DNA of 9,129 nucleotides, taken from the NCBI GenBank assembly GCA_937889855.1, contig CALBYK010000105.1, forward strand, positions 1 through 9,129, in the 5' to 3' direction. The DNA comes from an uncultured Prevotella sp. (GTDB taxonomy: Bacteria > Bacteroidota > Bacteroidia > Bacteroidales > Bacteroidaceae). The notes under the pieces are model-generated. The model did no database searches. It was not told where the DNA came from and saw nothing but the letters and a program-made list of their open reading frames with translations. Positions 6,167 through 9,129 of the stretch are shown here, in pieces. Position 1 is the stretch's first letter; every line of letters starts with the position of its first letter. The position numbers and the translations under genes are program-made.

Positions 6167-9014
6167 TTTCGGTGAAGATATTGAGTTGTCCGGTCATTTC
6201 GTCTATTACCTGTTGCTGGCTTTTGCCTGCGTCGGGGTCAAGGTTCTCCGGCTCTTCCTCGGGAGTGTCTTCTTCAGGCTTTTCTTCCTCAGGGTCTGGG
6301 AACCGTGTTGGCTCCAGTTCCTTCACCCCCGTGGTGTCGAGCGTGGTGACGCGCTTGCCTTTGGCCTTGAATCCTTTGACGGATATGAATTCCTCGGCGT
6401 CAATCTCTATTGGCGGACGCTGTGTGAGTGTGCCGTCGATGGCGGTTGTAGGCGCAAGTTCCACCTCAAGCCGGGGATACGGGGTGTCGGTGAGCAGCAT
6501 GAGCCGGCTCTTCGGGTTGTCGCCGATGTAGTTCTGCTGACGTTTCGTTGCCTCCATACGGAAACGCTTCACGTACAGATAGTTGTCGTTGTCGGCATCC
6601 AGCAACGCGGCTGTCCATATCTTGTCGGGATTCCACTTCTCGATTATCTTTATGTTGTCCTCGTAGTGGTTGTTGGCATCGAAGTTGGATATGTAGAAGT
6701 TGCCGTCGTCGAGCACAACAAGTATAGAGTCGTCGTCAAAGAACTCGCCGAGCAGTCGTCCGTGCTCGTCGTAGTTGAGGCGGTTAACGTCGGGGTCGTA
6801 CCACACTTTCCGTCCGCCCAGAGTAGAGTGACCGTGGCTCTTCAGTCCGATGCGGTGTATCGGGTTGCGCGTCACGAGGTTGCCCTTGGATGTCCTGCCC
6901 TTTATGCCTATCTCGGAGAAGTCGCGGTCGATGAATATCTTCTTGAGCTTAGGATTTGCCTCAAGCGTCACCTTTATGACCTCAGCCTCACCGTTGGGAT
7001 TGGCAGAGAAATACAACACTCTTGAGCCTGGCGTGCCCTGAGTCAGGTCATACTCCTTGCCAACGGTCATCGTTGGCACGAAGAAGCGCTTGATGTAGGC
7101 AGCTCCCGCCTTGCCATCGCGGTACACCACATTATATATGGTGCGCTTGTCGTTCTTCTTGAACACCTGCACATGCAGAATGTTCTTGCCAACAAATATC
7201 TTGTCGGCAGCACGCACCATCTTGTACTTGCCGTCCTTGAAGAAGACGATGATGTCGTCGATGTCGGAGCAGTTGCACACAAACTCGTCTTTCTTCAGAC
7301 CAGTTCCTATGAAACCTTCCTGACGGTTGATATACAGTTTCTGGTTTGCCTCCACCACCTTTGAAGCCTCGATGGTGTCGAAGCTCTTTATCTCCGTGCG
7401 GCGTGGGTGGTCCTTGCCGTATTTGTCGCGTATGAACTCAAACCAGTGAATGGTCACATCTGTCATATGCGCCAAGTCATACTCGATGTCGGCAAGTTCG
7501 GCCTTGATGCGTGCTATCAGCTCGTCGGCCTTGTCCTTGTTGTATTTTAGGATGCGCTGCATCTTTATCTCGAGCAGGCGCAGAATGTCGTCGCGTGTTA
7601 TCTCGCGGTGGAACGTGTATTCCACCATCTCCTGTTCCACCTTGCCCTCAGGTGTGGTCTTGTTTGACGGCACCCGGAATATCTGGCTCTTGAAAGGCTC
7701 CAGCTTTGAGTCGATGAAGGCAACGACCTCATCTTGCGACTTCGACTGTTCAAACTTCTTCTCCTTGTATATGCGCTCCTCGATGAATATGCGCTCAAGC
7801 GACGAGAAGAAGAGCTGCTCCTCCAGCTCCGACTTGCGTATCTGCAGCTCTTTGCGCAGAAGTCCCATTGTGGTGTCGGTGTTGTGCCTCAGCACGTCGC
7901 TCACGGTGAGGAAGCACGGTTTGTTGTCCTCTATCACGCAGCAGTTGGGCGATATGTTTATCTCGCAGTCGGAGAAGGCGTACAGAGCGTCTATGGTCTT
8001 GTCTGAAGACACGCCAGGTGCGAGGTGCACCTGTATCTCCACCTCGGCTGCCGTGTTATCGTCCACCTTCTTCGCCTTTATCTTGCCCTTGTCGATGGCT
8101 TTGAGTATAGAGTCGATGAGCGTTGTCGTGGTCTTGGAGAAAGGAATCTCGCGTATGACGATAGTCTTGGAGTCAAGCTTCTCTATCTTTGCGCGCACCT
8201 TCACCAGTCCGCCGCGCTGGCCGTCGTTGTAGCGTGCCACGTCGATGGAGCCGCCTGTGGGGAAGTCGGGATACAAATGAAACTCCTCACCGCGCAGGTA
8301 GGCTATGGCAGCGTCGCATATCTCCACGAGATTGTGCGGCAGAATTTTGGAGCTAAGTCCAACGGCAATTCCCTCCGCCCCCTGCGCCAGCAGTAGCGGA
8401 AACTTTGCGGGGAGCGTTATCGGCTCCTTGTTGCGTCCGTCGTAGGAGAGCTGCCAGTCGGTTGTCTTGGGGTTGAACACCACATCGAGCGCAAATTTGG
8501 AGAGGCGTGCCTCGATGTAACGTGGTGCAGCGGCGCGGTCGCCGGTGAGAATGTTTCCCCAGTTGCCCTGACAGTCGACGAGCAGGTCTTTCTGTCCCAT
8601 CTGCACGAGGGCATCGCCAATTGACGCGTCGCCGTGTGGATGGAACTGCATAGTATGTCCCACAATGTTTGCCACCTTGTTGAATCGTCCGTCATCCATA
8701 CGCTTCATCGAGTGCAGGATGCGTCGCTGTACAGGCTTCAGGCCGTCCTCAATATGGGGTACGGCGCGTTCCAGGATTACGTATGATGCGTAGTCCAGGA
8801 ACCAGTTTTGGTACATGCCACTAAGGTGGTGTACGGCCGAGGCGTCAAATCGGTTCACGGGTTTGTAGTCGGAGTGTTGCGTGGCTTCGGTGGGGTTGAT
8901 GCCATCCTTGTCGTCATTCTCTTTGCTGCCGCCGTCAGAGTTGTCGGTGGTGTTGCCCTCGGATTCTTCGCTTTTCACTTTGCGTTCTTCGTCTTCTCTT
9001 ATCTCGTCGTCCAT
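6153..9014 (-). CDS. parC: DNA topoisomerase IV subunit A (ParC-type)
   Basis: This is the breakage-reunion subunit of type IIA topoisomerase, which cuts and passes DNA duplexes to decatenate sister chromosomes. It works with ParE, which is not in this window. The protein has 953 residues. Residues 1-58 are an acidic, Ser/Asn/Asp-rich extension. The winged-helix/tower core follows, with EDGLKPVQRRIL (89-100), HPHGD (125-129) and AAPRYIEARL (162-171), where Y166 is the DNA-linking tyrosine. A coiled coil lies around 470-520 and a beta-pinwheel C-terminal domain spans about 560-895. No GyrA box (QRRGGKG-like) is visible in the pinwheel, and the closest stretch reads GIKGRTSKG, so topo IV is favoured over gyrase. 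Residues ~899-953 form a Glu/Pro-rich tail ending in QLNIF plus six residues. The Ser80 position of E. coli ParC is Ala130 here. The start at 9014 is supported by the promoter upstream. The stop lies inside the next gene. Confidence 0.93.
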   Translation of the reverse strand: MDDEIREDEERKVKSEESEGNTTDNSDGGSKENDDKDGINPTEATQHSDYKPVNRFDASAVHHLSGMYQNWFLDYASYVILERAVPHIEDGLKPVQRRILHSMKRMDDGRFNKVANIVGHTMQFHPHGDASIGDALVQMGQKDLLVDCQGNWGNILTGDRAAAPRYIEARLSKFALDVVFNPKTTDWQLSYDGRNKEPITLPAKFPLLLAQGAEGIAVGLSSKILPHNLVEICDAAIAYLRGEEFHLYPDFPTGGSIDVARYNDGQRGGLVKVRAKIEKLDSKTIVIREIPFSKTTTTLIDSILKAIDKGKIKAKKVDDNTAAEVEIQVHLAPGVSSDKTIDALYAFSDCEINISPNCCVIEDNKPCFLTVSDVLRHNTDTTMGLLRKELQIRKSELEEQLFFSSLERIFIEERIYKEKKFEQSKSQDEVVAFIDSKLEPFKSQIFRVPSNKTTPEGKVEQEMVEYTFHREITRDDILRLLEIKMQRILKYNKDKADELIARIKAELADIEYDLAHMTDVTIHWFEFIRDKYGKDHPRRTEIKSFDTIEASKVVEANQKLYINRQEGFIGTGLKKDEFVCNCSDIDDIIVFFKDGKYKMVRAADKIFVGKNILHVQVFKKNDKRTIYNVVYRDGKAGAAYIKRFFVPTMTVGKEYDLTQGTPGSRVLYFSANPNGEAEVIKVTLEANPKLKKIFIDRDFSEIGIKGRTSKGNLVTRNPIHRIGLKSHGHSTLGGRKVWYDPDVNRLNYDEHGRLLGEFFDDDSILVVLDDGNFYISNFDANNHYEDNIKIIEKWNPDKIWTAALLDADNDNYLYVKRFRMEATKRQQNYIGDNPKSRLMLLTDTPYPRLEVELAPTTAIDGTLTQRPPIEIDAEEFISVKGFKAKGKRVTTLDTTGVKELEPTRFPDPEEEKPEEDTPEEEPENLDPDAGKSQQQVIDEMTGQLNIFTENADL
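6174..6188 (-). other. Candidate sliding-clamp binding motif at the ParC C-terminus
   Basis: These bases encode QLNIF (residues 943-947), which fits the bacterial beta-clamp pentapeptide consensus (QL[S/D]LF, more loosely QxxLF-like). It sits six residues from the end of a long acidic tail with no evident fold, which is the usual context of clamp motifs. Clamp binding by this protein is inference from the motif only. Confidence 0.4.
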
Positions 9015-9060
9015 AATATGTCGTGGTGGATTTAAAAAATGTGTGGGATTTGTTCAATGG

Positions 9061-9091
9061 CAAAATTACAAAAAAAATATGAAAGGGCAAA
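9061..9091 (-). promoter_or_regulatory. Bacteroides-type promoter of parC
   Basis: On the minus strand, TAATTTTG (9061-9068) matches the Bacteroidota -7 consensus TAnnTTTG exactly. TTTG (9088-9091) matches the -33 element, with a 19-bp spacer that includes a run of eight T. Transcription would begin near 9055, giving a leader of about 40 nt before the ATG at 9014. No strong Shine-Dalgarno is seen before that ATG, which is normal in this phylum. Confidence 0.7.
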
Positions 9092-9113
9092 ATCCACATT
9101 ATAAGTAGCTGTG

Positions 9114-9121
9114 CAAAATTA
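9114..9121 (-). promoter_or_regulatory. Second -7-like box upstream of parC
   Basis: A second exact TAATTTTG on the minus strand lies 53 bp upstream of the first. Only eight bases of the window remain beyond it, so its -33 partner cannot be examined. It may be a tandem promoter or a chance match. Confidence 0.3.
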
Positions 9122-9129
9122 TCTTTACA

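Noticed and set aside
6090..7025. Long plus-strand open frame (311 codons) opposite parC
   Set aside because: It is antisense to the highly conserved parC reading frame and arises from its codon bias; the predicted residues (many Val, Leu and Cys runs) do not resemble a real protein.
7450..8232. Plus-strand 260-codon open frame opposite the ParC core
   Set aside because: It is a Ser/Arg-rich shadow of parC on the opposite strand with no start signals.
6153..9014. Annotation as gyrA
   Set aside because: No GyrA box is visible in the C-terminal pinwheel, and the N-terminal core sequence is of the topoisomerase IV type seen in Bacteroidota.

Overview
The window looks like chromosomal DNA of a Bacteroidota bacterium, most likely a Prevotella or Bacteroides relative. 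Four things point there: a topoisomerase IV A subunit of the long Bacteroidota type, a DUF3316-like outer-membrane protein, two secreted proteins with C-terminal domains resembling type IX secretion (T9SS) sorting signals, and a promoter matching the Bacteroides -33/-7 consensus (TTTG, 19 bp, TAnnTTTG). No tRNA, rRNA, CRISPR array or transposase gene was seen.

Layout. Bases 2-463 (+) hold the 3' end of a gene of unknown function that enters from the left edge. Bases 464-836 are a convergent intergenic region rich in inverted repeats: two short perfect stem-loops at 551-575 and 579-597, and a 75-bp imperfect palindrome at 654-728 that resembles a miniature inverted-repeat element. From 837 to 9014 everything is on the minus strand and tightly packed. 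In order of transcription these are parC (9014-6153), a DUF3316-like beta-barrel protein (6166-5222, overlapping parC by 14 bp), and two large secreted proteins (5167-2711 and 2714-837) joined by an ATGA stop/start overlap.

A good Bacteroides-type promoter lies just upstream of parC. The whole minus-strand run could be one transcript, although a weak internal promoter is possible before the first secreted protein. The parC and DUF3316 part is visibly GC-richer than the secreted pair, so the pair may be a later addition behind a core gene.

The most notable content is the secreted pair. Each has a signal peptide, a region laid out like a matrixin/zincin metalloprotease, and a T9SS-like C-terminal domain. 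At the place where an HExxHxxGF zinc site belongs, both have lost all three catalytic residues (R-N-x-x-R in one, Q-A-x-x-K in the other) but keep the trailing G-F. They look like a co-translated pair of surface 'pseudo-metalloproteases'. A second notable point is in ParC: its acidic, probably disordered tail ends in QLNIF, which fits the sliding-clamp binding consensus.
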